Positions 51,577 to 61,006 of a DNA stretch of 64,000 nt are shown here, piece by piece. The translations under genes and the position numbers were made by a program. Every line of letters begins with the position of its first letter. The stretch's first letter is position 1. Origin of the DNA: Hymenobacter setariae (GTDB lineage: Bacteria > Bacteroidota > Bacteroidia > Cytophagales > Hymenobacteraceae). The notes beneath the pieces are model-generated. The model was given only the letters and a program-made list of their open reading frames with translations. It was not told where the DNA came from and ran no database searches. The stretch is taken from NCBI RefSeq assembly GCF_007713685.1, contig NZ_VMRJ01000001.1, forward strand, positions 602,129 to 666,128, read 5' to 3'.

Positions 51577-52359
51577 TTACAGGTCGGAGTAGTTGGCAGG
51601 CTGCAGGAAGGTGATGTCGATGTGCGACACGTTGTTTTGGTACTCGGGCAGGGCCGACAGGCGCTTCCATTCGGGGTCGGCGCCGAAGGCTTTCCAGTGC
51701 GCTTCGCGGTCAGCTTTGTTGGCAAAGGAAGTCATGTACATGAGGTTCGGCATTTTAGCGCCGAACAGGACCTCGCCGTAGAATATACCATTGAAGCCTA
51801 GGCGGTTGAAGAGCTTGATTTCGCCACCCGCGTTGAACATCTGCATTTTATTGCGGAAGATTTTTTCGCTCGCGCCCTCGTAGCTGCGCAGCTCATACAC
51901 GCGCTCGGCCTTAGGGGCTGTGAGCTTGGGAGCGGTGAGCGCGGTCATTTCGTCGAACGCCTTGAGGAAGATGGTTTCGAGGCGACCGTAGGCAGGATTA
52001 TTATAGGGTGCGTTTTCGAAGCTGCCACCAGCCGCCAGCAGCTTGGGGGCGGTGGTTTGGCGCAGCTTTTCCCACTGGCTCAGCGAGGCAAAGGGCGTGA
52101 ATACGTAGATGCGCTTGTCGACGGCCGTGTCGTTGCCGATGGCCTTAAATACGCCCACCGTGCCGACGCCCGCGGCGTGCAGCTGCGGCACATACTGGTG
52201 CTGCAAGAAGCTATCGACCACCGCCACTTGGCGGGCCGTTTTGAGGTGGTACACTTTCAGCTCGAAGTAGGTGGGGCGAGCGGCCAGCGGGCGGGCAGTG
52301 GCGCTTGGGCCAAAGCCTAGGTAGCTACCAATAAGTAGCAGTAGGAAAATACGTTTCAT
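51577..52359 (-). CDS. Exported NIPSNAP family protein
   Basis: 260 aa from the ATG at 52359, where the signal peptide KRIFLLLLIGSYLGFGPSATA begins; the 86 upstream codons of the frame are noise. Two ferredoxin-like NIPSNAP repeats follow: YFELKVYHLKTARQVAVVDSFL and RVYELRSYEGASEKIFRNKM with IFYGEVLFGAKMPNLMYMTSF. NIPSNAP proteins are common exported proteins in Cytophagales with no assigned reaction. Confidence 0.9.
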   Translation of the reverse strand: MKRIFLLLLIGSYLGFGPSATARPLAARPTYFELKVYHLKTARQVAVVDSFLQHQYVPQLHAAGVGTVGVFKAIGNDTAVDKRIYVFTPFASLSQWEKLRQTTAPKLLAAGGSFENAPYNNPAYGRLETIFLKAFDEMTALTAPKLTAPKAERVYELRSYEGASEKIFRNKMQMFNAGGEIKLFNRLGFNGIFYGEVLFGAKMPNLMYMTSFANKADREAHWKAFGADPEWKRLSALPEYQNNVSHIDITFLQPANYSDL

Positions 52360-52547
52360 GAGGGGGTTAAGTGGAAACTGGGGTACGCAAGCTAGCGGCG
52401 CGCGGCCAAACCCGATGCCCCACCCCGCGCAAGTAGCTAAGCAGCTAGCAATACACGTAGTAGCTGTGGCCAGCGGTAGCCTCGGCGCTGGCTGAGCCGC
52501 ACTGGCTAGTTTCCATCCTTTTCTTTTCCCACCCAGCCCCGCCTTAT

Positions 52548-54056
52548 ATGGTAGCTTTTGCGCAAAGATTTTTTTTGGTGGCTCTCGGGCTAGTTGCTTT
52601 TTTGCACGCCTCGGCACAGCAGTTAGGCGTTTTTGAGGGGCAACAGGACATAGGCTCCGCAGCTAGGCCGGGCACAGCGACCTACGCGGCCGCCACGCAG
52701 CAGTACGTAGTCACGGGCTCGGGCGCCAACGTGTGGGGCGAGCACGACGAGTTGCACTATGTCTATAAAAAGCTCACTGGCGATTTTATTCTCTACGCCC
52801 GCGCCGCGCTGGTGGGCCGCGGCGTGGAGCCGCACCGCAAAATGGGCTGGATGGTACGCCAGAGCCTCGCTAGCAATTCGCCCCAGGTGTGTGTGGCCGT
52901 GCACGGCGATGGGCTGACTTCGCTGCAATACCGCCGCACGGCTGGGGCCGCTACCGCCGAAACCCAGGCAGCTATCACCCACGCCGATGTGGTGCAGCTT
53001 GAGCGCGTGGGCACTACTTTCACAATGCGCGTGGCCCAGTTTGGCCAGCCCTTTGTGACGGCACAGGTGGCCGACCTCGACCTAGGCGCTGAGGTATATG
53101 TGGGCCTGTTTGTGTGTGCCCACAACGCGGCCGTGACCGAAAAAGCTACGTTCAGCGACGTGCGCCTGGTAGTGCCCGCGCCCGCAAGCCTGGTACCCTA
53201 CCGGCAGTACCTAGGCAGCCACCTCGAACTGCTAGAGCTTGCTACTGGCAAGCGCGACATTATTTATTCTGCGCCCGTTTCCTTGCAAGCGCCCAATTGG
53301 CGACCCGATGGCAAGAGTTTGATTTATAACAGCGACGGCCTCATCTATAACTTTGACCTAGCTACGCGGCGGCCAAGTGTGCTGCCCACCGGCGACGTCA
53401 AGAACAACAATAATGACCACGTGCTTTCCTTCGATGGCAAGCAATTGGGCCTCAGCAGCGGCGTGGAGGCGCTGGGCGGTTCTATTGGGTACATTGTGCC
53501 GGCCACCGGTGGCCAGCCCCGCCAGCTTACGCCCCGCGGCCCCTCCTACCTGCATAGCTGGTCGCCCGATGCCAAGCACCTGCTCTTCACGGGCGAGCGC
53601 AACCAGAACTTTGACATTTACCGCGTGCCGGCCGCGGGCGGGCCCGAAGTGCGCCTTACCACCGCCGCGGGCCTCGACGATGGCCCCGAGTACACGCCCG
53701 ACGGCCAGTACATTTATTTCAACTCAAACCGCAACGGGCCCATGCAAATCTGGCGCATGCGCGCCGATGGCAGCCAGCAGCAGGCCGTGACCTCGGGCGA
53801 TTACCAAGATTGGTTTCCGCACGTGTCGCCCGATGGTAAATGGCTGGTTTTTATTTCCTTTCTCAAAGAAGAAGTGCCGGCCAGCGACCACCCTTTTTAT
53901 AAGCACGTGTACCTGCGCCTGCTCCCTATCGGGGGCACGGGCCAGCCCAAGGTCATTGCCTACTTGTATGGCGGCCAAGGCACTATCAACACGCCTTCGT
54001 GGTCGCCAGACAGTAAGCGCCTAGCCTTTATTAGCAATAGCGCGGACGCCCGCTAG
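52548..54056 (+). CDS. Exported PD40 beta-propeller protein with N-terminal DUF1349-like domain
   Basis: 502 aa. The signal peptide ends LHASAQ. Residues about 25-215 form a lectin-like sandwich (KLTGDFILYARAAL, GWMVRQSL, VQLERVGTTFTMRV, VYVGLFVCAHN) resembling DUF1349. Residues about 230-500 are TolB-type PD40 blades (PNWRPDGKSLIYNSDG, SWSPDAKHLLFTGER, EYTPDGQYIYFNSNRNGPMQIWRM, HVSPDGKWLVFIS). There is no enzyme motif. A carbohydrate- or polymer-binding role in the periplasm or at the surface is inference. Confidence 0.85.
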   Translation: MVAFAQRFFLVALGLVAFLHASAQQLGVFEGQQDIGSAARPGTATYAAATQQYVVTGSGANVWGEHDELHYVYKKLTGDFILYARAALVGRGVEPHRKMGWMVRQSLASNSPQVCVAVHGDGLTSLQYRRTAGAATAETQAAITHADVVQLERVGTTFTMRVAQFGQPFVTAQVADLDLGAEVYVGLFVCAHNAAVTEKATFSDVRLVVPAPASLVPYRQYLGSHLELLELATGKRDIIYSAPVSLQAPNWRPDGKSLIYNSDGLIYNFDLATRRPSVLPTGDVKNNNNDHVLSFDGKQLGLSSGVEALGGSIGYIVPATGGQPRQLTPRGPSYLHSWSPDAKHLLFTGERNQNFDIYRVPAAGGPEVRLTTAAGLDDGPEYTPDGQYIYFNSNRNGPMQIWRMRADGSQQQAVTSGDYQDWFPHVSPDGKWLVFISFLKEEVPASDHPFYKHVYLRLLPIGGTGQPKVIAYLYGGQGTINTPSWSPDSKRLAFISNSADAR

Positions 54057-54060
54057 CGCC

Positions 54061-54930
54061 CTAGGGTACTTTAATGGTGAGCACCCGGCGCGAATGCGCG
54101 CTGAAATAGCCCAGCGCGCCACCCGAAAAGTTTGATTTGGGGTTAGCGGGCGTGGTAGTAGGCGCGCCCCCAGCCGTGAGAATCAAGGTGAGGGTGCGGA
54201 AATACTCGTACACGCCGGGGTCGATGTTCTGCATCTCCACCCGTAGGCTGTCGCCAGCTTTCAGCTTGTCAAGCTCGTTGGGGTCGGTGCTGCTGCTACT
54301 GCGCGTGCGCAACACCTGGCTGATGCGGTTGCCGTCGGTGAACTCGTCGTTCTGCACGAAGATGGCGTTGTTAAGCTTGCCATTGCGGTACTGCCGAAAT
54401 AGGTAGCTGTTGCCCTTGCCGGCCGGGTCGGTGTAGTCTACCACCGCCTGAATATTATCGGTGCCAAACGCACTGAGCTGGGTGCTTAGCTTCTCAAATG
54501 GCACCACCGGGGCGGGCAGCCGCGAAGTGGCCACGTAGGCGGCCCCATCGGTTTCGACGCGCAGCGTATAGGTGCGGCCCGGCACGCCCCGCAGGGTGGC
54601 ACCTAGGTAGCGGCCGGGCGTAGCAGTTTCGCGTAGCGTTTCGAGGCCGCCCGCATTATCGGCCAGCGTGATGGTGGCCCCGCGCACTGCCTCAAACGTA
54701 TTAGTATCGGTGTAGTTGGCCGAGCGGCTGATGCTGACCTGGCAGGGCTGGTTGTCATCTACCAGGTTGCCTTCGATAACGAGCTGCGCAGTCGAAGTTT
54801 TGAGGTTGAGGTCAACTATCTTTTCGCAGCCGGTGCTGGCTAGCAGCAGGGCACCAGCGGCCAAAGCCCCCACGCAACTTTTATAAGTTGTCAGACTGAG
54901 CTGGCCGCTTTTTTTAAAGACTGGTAGCAT
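54061..54930 (-). CDS. DUF4249 family lipoprotein
   Basis: 289 aa from the ATG at 54930. Lipobox LASTGC is followed by EKIVDLNLKTSTAQLVIEG, the typical DUF4249 opening, then QVSISRSANYTDTNTFEAV and the LRVETDGAAYVATSRLPAP strand. DUF4249 lipoproteins regularly follow a TonB-dependent receptor in Bacteroidota, as here with 5 bp between the genes. The protein probably forms a surface or periplasmic accessory to that receptor. Confidence 0.9.
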   Translation of the reverse strand: MLPVFKKSGQLSLTTYKSCVGALAAGALLLASTGCEKIVDLNLKTSTAQLVIEGNLVDDNQPCQVSISRSANYTDTNTFEAVRGATITLADNAGGLETLRETATPGRYLGATLRGVPGRTYTLRVETDGAAYVATSRLPAPVVPFEKLSTQLSAFGTDNIQAVVDYTDPAGKGNSYLFRQYRNGKLNNAIFVQNDEFTDGNRISQVLRTRSSSSTDPNELDKLKAGDSLRVEMQNIDPGVYEYFRTLTLILTAGGAPTTTPANPKSNFSGGALGYFSAHSRRVLTIKVP

Positions 54931-54935
54931 AAGGC

Positions 54936-57287
54936 TTAGAAGCTGAAATTGTACGTGGCCGAGGGCACCATCCGAAACAGGGCCGTTTGCACGGCCTGGG
55001 TTTTGGTAGCGTCGTTGGGGTCGGCCCGGAAGCTGATGCTGTAAGGGTTTTCGCGCCCTAGGGCGTTGTAAATGGAGAACGACCAACTGCTGCGGAAGCG
55101 GTGGCCTTCTTGGTTGGGCTTCTCGTAGGTGGCCCCTAGGTCGAGGCGCTGGTAGTAAGGCAGGCGGTCGGCATTGCGCTGGCCGTAGAGGCTTACCACC
55201 TGGCCAGCCACCTCGTACTTGCCCACGGGGTAGGTTACGGCGTTGCCAGTGCTAGCCAGGAAGGTACCCGAGAAGGTCCACTTGCTATTGAGCTGGTAAA
55301 TAGCTACTAGCGATACGTCGTGCGGCCGGTCCTGGCGGGCGTTAAACCAAGTATTGCCGTTGATTTCAGTAAACCGGCGCTCCGACTTGCTGAGCGTGTA
55401 GCCTACCCAACCGGTGAGGCGGCCCACATCTTTACGCACCAAAAACTCAACGCCATAGGCCCGGCCCTTGCCGTAGAGCAGGCTGGCCTCCAAGTCGAAG
55501 TTGCCGCGCAACTGGGTGCCATCGCGGTAGTCAATCTGGTTGCCCAGCGCCTTGTAGTAGGTTTCTACGGTGAACGAGTAGCCTTTCTCAGGGCCCAGCG
55601 TGCGGTAGTACCCTAGGCTCACTTGGTCGGCCGTTTCGGGCTTCACGTTGAAGGTGGTGGGCACATAGAGGTCGGTGGGCAGCGAAGTGCTGGAGTTGCT
55701 GAGCAAGTGCAGGTTTTGCACGTTGCGGGCATAGCTGGCCTTCACGGTGCTGCCTTCATTGACTTGGAAGCTGGCCGAGAAGCGTGGCTCCAGGCGCACG
55801 TAGGTCTTTAGAAACTCTCCCTTGGTGGGGTAGTTGGTGGCGGCGAGCACGTTGCCGGCCGCGTCGTAGGTCGAGTAGGTGCCGGGGCCTAGGAGGCTAA
55901 AGCCCGAAAGGCGCAGGCCGGTGGTGAAGTTGAGCCGCGGCGCGGCCTGCCACTCGTGCGAGGCATAGGCTGCCGTTTCGAGCGAGTAGTTGGTGCGGTC
56001 GGCGGTGCCGTTCACCGCCGAGCCCGCATCGGCCGTGACATAGCCCGGCGTGATGGTGTGGTAAATGGCGTTGGCCCCGAAGCGCAGCGTCTGAGTAGCG
56101 CTGGGCGTAAACTCCATGTCCTGCTTGAGGTTCAGGTCCTGAATTTTGGACTTGATAACGAAGTTGCTAGCGTTGGCCGTAATATCAATTCGGTAGTCGT
56201 ACTTACTGTAAATGAGCGAGGTATTGGAGAACACCCGGTCGCTGAACAAATGGTTGAGCCGCAGCGTGGCCGTCTGGTTGCCGTAGTACTGCCCAAAGGT
56301 ATTGGCCAGCCCTAGGGCATCGCGCCCGAGGTAGGCGCTGAGGTAGATGCGGTTGCGGTCGTTGAGCGCATAGTTAGCCTTGGCGTTTACGTCGTAGAAA
56401 TAAAGGCTGGAATTCTTGGTGGTTTCGTTGCTCGAAAGCTTCAAAAACACGTCGGCATAGGTGCGCCGGGCCGCCACCAAAAACGAACCCTTGCCCTTCA
56501 CTAGCGGCCCTTCCAGGGCCAGCCGCGAGGCAATGAGCCCGATGCCGCCGCTGCCGTGCAGCGTCTGGTTGTTGCCGTCCTTCATCTTGATATCCACCAC
56601 CGACGATAGCCGGCCGCCGTACTGCGCTGGCATGCCACCCTTAAACACGGTGAGGTCCTTGAGGGCGTCGGAGTTGAAGGTCGAGAAGAAGCCCAGCAGG
56701 TGCGAGGCATTGTAGACGGGCGCCTCATCTAGCAAAATCAAGTTTTGGTCCACAGCGCCACCGCGTACTGAAAAGCCGCTGCTGCCCTCCCCCGCCGTTT
56801 TGATGCCCGGCAGCAAGGTCAGTGTCTTTATCACATCCTTTTCGCCAAACAGCACCGGCACCTTAGCCACCTGCTTGAGGTCGAGCGTTTCCACGCCCAT
56901 CTGCGCCTTGCTGATGTTGGCTTCAGCGCTGCGGCCGGTCACTACCACCTCGTTCAGCTCGCTGCCGCCGGGCTTCAACTTAAAGTCGAGGCGCTGGCTG
57001 GCGCCTAGGGTGAGCTGGCGCGTTTGGGTGGCGTAGCCTACAAAGCTGGCTTCTAGGGTATAGGAGCCGGCTGGCACGGTGAGCGTATAGAAGCCGTAGG
57101 CATTGGCGCCGGTGCCCACGCCGGGCAGCTCGCGCACCCGCACGGTGGCGCCGGTGAGATTTTCGCCCGAGGTAGCATCCTGCACGGTGCCGCTGAGTGT
57201 AACGCGGACTTGGGCGCGGGCCGGCCCTAGGGTCAGCCAAAGCAGCGCTACCAACCACAGCCCCAGAGGGCATACTTGTTTTCGCAT
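54936..57287 (-). CDS. TonB-dependent receptor with CarboxypepD_reg domain
   Basis: 783 aa from the ATG at 57287. After the signal peptide (LWLVALLWLTLGPARAQ) comes a carboxypeptidase-regulatory-like domain (VTLSGTVQDATSGENLTGATV), then the plug (LNEVVVTGRSAEANISKAQMGV, VPVLFGEKDVIKTLTLLPG, GFSVRGGAVDQNLILLDEAPVY) and a barrel ending MVPSATYNFSF. The plug type is that of receptors paired with DUF4249. The ligand is unknown. Confidence 0.95.
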   Translation of the reverse strand: MRKQVCPLGLWLVALLWLTLGPARAQVRVTLSGTVQDATSGENLTGATVRVRELPGVGTGANAYGFYTLTVPAGSYTLEASFVGYATQTRQLTLGASQRLDFKLKPGGSELNEVVVTGRSAEANISKAQMGVETLDLKQVAKVPVLFGEKDVIKTLTLLPGIKTAGEGSSGFSVRGGAVDQNLILLDEAPVYNASHLLGFFSTFNSDALKDLTVFKGGMPAQYGGRLSSVVDIKMKDGNNQTLHGSGGIGLIASRLALEGPLVKGKGSFLVAARRTYADVFLKLSSNETTKNSSLYFYDVNAKANYALNDRNRIYLSAYLGRDALGLANTFGQYYGNQTATLRLNHLFSDRVFSNTSLIYSKYDYRIDITANASNFVIKSKIQDLNLKQDMEFTPSATQTLRFGANAIYHTITPGYVTADAGSAVNGTADRTNYSLETAAYASHEWQAAPRLNFTTGLRLSGFSLLGPGTYSTYDAAGNVLAATNYPTKGEFLKTYVRLEPRFSASFQVNEGSTVKASYARNVQNLHLLSNSSTSLPTDLYVPTTFNVKPETADQVSLGYYRTLGPEKGYSFTVETYYKALGNQIDYRDGTQLRGNFDLEASLLYGKGRAYGVEFLVRKDVGRLTGWVGYTLSKSERRFTEINGNTWFNARQDRPHDVSLVAIYQLNSKWTFSGTFLASTGNAVTYPVGKYEVAGQVVSLYGQRNADRLPYYQRLDLGATYEKPNQEGHRFRSSWSFSIYNALGRENPYSISFRADPNDATKTQAVQTALFRMVPSATYNFSF

Positions 57288-57586
57288 AGTCAAAGAGTAG
57301 GAGCAGCCTTGCCGCTAGCCGATAAAACGGCCCCGCGAAGGTACTGCCCGTGTTGGCTGCCCGCCGGCCAACCTAGCAAGGACCGCTGCCCATTTTACTC
57401 CTCAGCAACGCTCAAGTACGACCCTACTTCTAAATCTTACCCAAATTCAGAGCCAAGATAAATTTTATAAAAATAATACTATTAACAATTTCAACAATTA
57501 ATATAAACAGACCAATACAATGCTACTAAAATAACTTTTATGAGCTACTAAAACGTTTTTATAAGCACAACGCTTAGCTAACGAGG
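57288..57586. other. Divergent intergenic region, AT-rich on the right
   Basis: About 300 bp with no credible gene. From about 57430 to 57590 it is strongly AT-rich (TTTATAAAAATAATACTATT, AACAATTTCAACAATTAATA), like the region before the other T9SS cargo gene. No minus-strand -7 box for the TonB receptor was found. Confidence 0.5.
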
Positions 57587-57594
57587 TATATTTG
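57587..57594 (+). promoter_or_regulatory. -7 box of the second T9SS cargo gene (TATATTTG)
   Basis: A perfect TAnnTTTG 65 bp before the ATG at 57659; the AT-rich upstream lacks a clear -33 TTG at 19-21 nt. It supports the ATG at 57659 as start. Confidence 0.55.
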
Positions 57595-57658
57595 TCCAAT
57601 AAATGGAAAAGTGTCTAATAAATGGATAATACAATTTTATCCATTCTCTTATCTCTTC

Positions 57659-60130
57659 ATGAAGCTATTCAATACGTTCTTTTTAGCGGCCGGAGCCAGT
57701 CTACTTGCTAGCAGTGCCAGTGCCCAGTACCTTTTCACCGATGGGGCACTGATGCCCTATAAGCAGAATTTCAACAGCTTAAGCGGCACCGTGGGTTTGA
57801 CTGGCAACCAGCTGACCGCCATTCCAGAAGTTTACGCCCAAGCCGAGTTTGGCACGCTGCCTTACACTGCCGCCTACAGCCCTACCAGTATTGGGGCAAA
57901 CGATGGCTCTAACATCTACGCCAACTACTACCACTTTGGCTACGCGGGCACTACGGGCACTAGCACCGACCGCTCGTTGGGAGGTATCGCGGCTACTACT
58001 ACGGCCGATGGCGTTGGGTACGTGGGTATTCGGTTTAAGAATAACTCCACCGTCACCATCAAGAACCTAGAGGTGCAGTATGCTATGGAGCAGTGGTACA
58101 ACTCGGGTCGGCAAGACGCGGCGAGCGTCTCGGTGTCGTACCTCACGGCCCCGGTGGGCACCACTATCGAAAACCTATTAGAAAGGACAGGCGCCTGGCA
58201 AACTATTGCGCCGCTGCAAGTAGATGCCCCCTCAACGGCCACCGTAATCGCGAGCCGCGACGGCAACGCGGCGGCTAACCGCCGGGTGCGCCAAACTACA
58301 CTGGCGGGCATCAACCTACTGCCCGGCCAGGAAATTATGATTCGCTGGGGCTACACGCTTAATAACCAGACTAATGGCAACGGCCTGAGCATCGACGATG
58401 TGGTGGTGACGCCCGAAACCAACGTCTACTATGCTAAAGGCAACGGCGACTTGGACGCTTTGGCTACCTGGGGCCAGAATATGGATGGCTCGGGCACAGC
58501 CCCCACTAGCTTCGACGCCGATAACCAAACCTTTTACGTGCTCGGCGGCACTGCCACCGACCGTATTTCCTCGAAGGCCACGGGCTCGGGCATTTTGGCT
58601 ACCTGGAAAGTGAGCGGCGCCAACTCGAAGATAGTAGTAGGCCTGCCAGCTACGGCCACTACGAGCACCGCAGCCGTGCCGGGGCAGCTTTACCTACAGT
58701 TTAACAAGAATATCGAGGGCACCATCGACGTATCGGATGGCTCCAAGCTTATTATCCGTAATACCAACCCGACGCGCACCTTCGCGCTAGGGTCGCTGAG
58801 CACGACCAGCACCGTTGAATACAACAGCGGTACTTCGACTACCATTATCCCGCAGAGCTACGGCAACCTAGTCATTACGGGGGCCACTGCCTCTGGCCCA
58901 ACTACCAAATCCTTAGCGGGTAGTGTTATCGTGAACGGCAGTGTCCGGCTCAGAGACTTGTGCAGCCTTTCCTTGGGTAGCTACGACCTAACCCTGGTGC
59001 GCCGCGACAGCCTAAGCAACGGAATGAAGTACAACGCCAACATTGTGCGGGGCGCCTCGGCCAGCAGCTACATCGTGGCGGGTGGCACGGGCCGGCTCCG
59101 CATTTCGGTACCTGGCAACGGCGTGGGCATCGTGTTTCCGGTGGGTGTGAGTGCCCCTACCACCACGGCCACGGCCTACACGCCGGCCACCTTGCTGCAA
59201 ACAGCCCTCAACTCGGAAGATATTTTTGGGGTGCGCATGCTTTCCAATCTATATAATAGCTACAGCAGCACAACCGAAGCTGGCAGCGGCACCGCCCGCA
59301 ATGAGCTAAGCGTAAACAAAACCTGGCTGGTGAGTGAGGAAGTGCCCGGCGGCTCGGACTTGTCGCTGACCCTACAATTCAACGGCGCCGATGCCACGGG
59401 CGACTTTGTGCAAGACCAGGCGCACCTCATCCACTATCTCTACGCCAACGGTGCCTGGGACCAGCACACCACAGCCGATGAATGGGGCACTACTACGGGC
59501 ACTACGACCGGCAGCCTAGCCATCACGCGCGCGCACATCACCTCGTTTTCGCCCTTTGGCATCGTATCGGTTGCGCCGACGCCGCTGCCCGTGAGCTTGA
59601 CGGCCTTCGAGGTACAAGCTACGGGCCCCGCCGCCACCTGCACCTGGACCACCGCGTCGGAAACTACTAACGACCACTTTGTGGTGGAGCGCTCGCTCGA
59701 TGGGGCCACGTTTGCGGCCCTAGGTACTGTGAAAGGCCAGGGTACCCACGCGGCGGCTACTGGCTATCGCTTCGACGATGCCGCGGCCGGCCGCCTAGGT
59801 GCCACCGTGGTGTACTACCGCCTGCGGCAGGTAGACACCGATGGCCAAGCTACCTATAGCACTGTGCGCACGGTGTCATTTGGGACGGCAGCGCTGGCCC
59901 TCTACCCCACTCCCACGCGCGGCAGCGCGGCTACACTCGACCTGACCAGCCTGGCGCCGCGCGTGTACCAGGCCCAGGTGCTGGACCTCACTGGCCGGGT
60001 ACTGCTTACGCGTGCTTTCCTAGGTGGCCAAGCTCACCCCTTCGATGTGCAAGGCCTCCCTGCTGGGGCCTACGTGGTCGTCATTACGGGGGCTGATACG
60101 CACCAATCGTTGCGCCTGCTTCGTAACTAA
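57659..60130 (+). CDS. Secreted protein with T9SS type A sorting domain
   Basis: 823 aa from the ATG at 57659, which opens the signal peptide (KLFNTFFLAAGASLLASSASAQ). The N-terminal domain (about 25-280: LMPYKQNFNSLSG, YHFGYAGTTG, VGYVGIRFKNNS, IDDVVVTPETNVYY) looks like a lectin/jelly-roll type. A central beta-solenoid-like stretch is rich in Thr, Ser and Gly. VSLTAFEVQATG and HFVVERSLDGATFAALG form the usual pre-CTD module. The sorting domain runs LYPTPTRGSAATLDL to GAYVVVITGADTHQSLRLL. The product is probably surface anchored or secreted. Confidence 0.9.
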   Translation: MKLFNTFFLAAGASLLASSASAQYLFTDGALMPYKQNFNSLSGTVGLTGNQLTAIPEVYAQAEFGTLPYTAAYSPTSIGANDGSNIYANYYHFGYAGTTGTSTDRSLGGIAATTTADGVGYVGIRFKNNSTVTIKNLEVQYAMEQWYNSGRQDAASVSVSYLTAPVGTTIENLLERTGAWQTIAPLQVDAPSTATVIASRDGNAAANRRVRQTTLAGINLLPGQEIMIRWGYTLNNQTNGNGLSIDDVVVTPETNVYYAKGNGDLDALATWGQNMDGSGTAPTSFDADNQTFYVLGGTATDRISSKATGSGILATWKVSGANSKIVVGLPATATTSTAAVPGQLYLQFNKNIEGTIDVSDGSKLIIRNTNPTRTFALGSLSTTSTVEYNSGTSTTIIPQSYGNLVITGATASGPTTKSLAGSVIVNGSVRLRDLCSLSLGSYDLTLVRRDSLSNGMKYNANIVRGASASSYIVAGGTGRLRISVPGNGVGIVFPVGVSAPTTTATAYTPATLLQTALNSEDIFGVRMLSNLYNSYSSTTEAGSGTARNELSVNKTWLVSEEVPGGSDLSLTLQFNGADATGDFVQDQAHLIHYLYANGAWDQHTTADEWGTTTGTTTGSLAITRAHITSFSPFGIVSVAPTPLPVSLTAFEVQATGPAATCTWTTASETTNDHFVVERSLDGATFAALGTVKGQGTHAAATGYRFDDAAAGRLGATVVYYRLRQVDTDGQATYSTVRTVSFGTAALALYPTPTRGSAATLDLTSLAPRVYQAQVLDLTGRVLLTRAFLGGQAHPFDVQGLPAGAYVVVITGADTHQSLRLLRN

Positions 60131-60154
60131 ACAATACGCTTGCTCTACCTAGGG

Positions 60155-60222
60155 CACGCAATGAGCCTCAGCGGGCCACTAAGCGCAATGGCGCTTGGTG
60201 GCCCGCTGAGGCTCATTGCGTG
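60155..60222 (+). terminator. 32-bp near-perfect hairpin after the T9SS cargo gene
   Basis: Arms 60155-60186 and 60191-60222 pair over 32 positions with one G.T wobble and loop AATG. It separates two co-directional genes. Confidence 0.8.
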
Positions 60223-60276
60223 ATGGCGCCAAACTTTTGCCCAACTTTGCGCCCGTATCTGCTTCGTGCTTTTGCT

Positions 60277-60918
60277 ATGCCTGCTCATTCTTCTGCCCCC
60301 AACCCGGCTGCGCTACCCTCGCTCACCGATTTTGCCAGCTTCTACCTCTACGGCCTCACCAACAACCCCTACCAGCAGTCGACCGACCTCGAGCGCTTTG
60401 GGCAGCTTTATCGCTTGGTTATTGGGGAGCACGGTGGCGTGGGGCTAGCCAGCTCGTTTCACCCCTACCAGCTCGTGAACCCGGCAGGTGTGACGGTGTG
60501 GTACGCCGCCTACGCGCAGCTATATGCCCAGCCTGACCGCGCGGCGCTGTTTGAGGCCATGGCCGACGAGCAGGCGCGCTTTGTGGTGGCGCCGCCCGCC
60601 TCGTTTAGCGAGTTTCACGTGTGGCCCGATACGCGGCTTACCAGCCCCGAGAACCCCGTTTTCAGTCACTACATCCCGTTTGTGCTGCCCTTTTTGGTAC
60701 GCAAGGGCCCCGCCCCGCTGCGCTGGGATGCCGAGCTAGCCAACGCCGATGGCGAGCCAGCGCGCCTGCAGCCTTACCTCGATGCCGTAAACCAGGCCAT
60801 TCGGTTTGTGCAGCCCAGCCCGGCCTTCGTGCTAGGCTTTGGCGAGTTCGACGAGCAACAGCCCGAGCGGCTCATCGAGCGGTTTATGGAGTGCCGAGCC
60901 ATGCTGCTCAGCCAATAA
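60277..60918 (+). CDS. Hypothetical protein, family not recognised
   Basis: 213 aa from the ATG at 60277; the frame is open from 60220, but a long hairpin ends at 60222 and AACTTTTG near 60232 is a weak -7 box. No signal peptide or membrane helix is visible. It is aromatic rich with alternating helix and strand: DFASFYLYGLTNNPYQQSTD, FGQLYRLVIGEHGG, YPAYAQLYAQ-like segments, FVLPFLVRKG and a C-terminal helix ERLIERFMECRAMLL. I do not recognise it. The codon use matches its neighbours, so it is a real gene. Confidence 0.75.
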   Translation: MPAHSSAPNPAALPSLTDFASFYLYGLTNNPYQQSTDLERFGQLYRLVIGEHGGVGLASSFHPYQLVNPAGVTVWYAAYAQLYAQPDRAALFEAMADEQARFVVAPPASFSEFHVWPDTRLTSPENPVFSHYIPFVLPFLVRKGPAPLRWDAELANADGEPARLQPYLDAVNQAIRFVQPSPAFVLGFGEFDEQQPERLIERFMECRAMLLSQ

Positions 60919-60931
60919 GTGATAATCTCCT

Positions 60932-60998
60932 GCTATGGCACAAAAAACGGATGCCCTGATACCTAGGGTATCAGGGCATCCGTTTTTTGTGCCATAGC
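60932..60998. terminator. 32-bp perfect hairpin between convergent genes
   Basis: Arms 60932-60963 and 60967-60998 are fully complementary with loop TAG; a CCTAGG lies at the apex. It separates the orphan gene from cyanophycinase. Confidence 0.85.
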
Positions 60999-61006
60999 GT
61001 AAGCTG

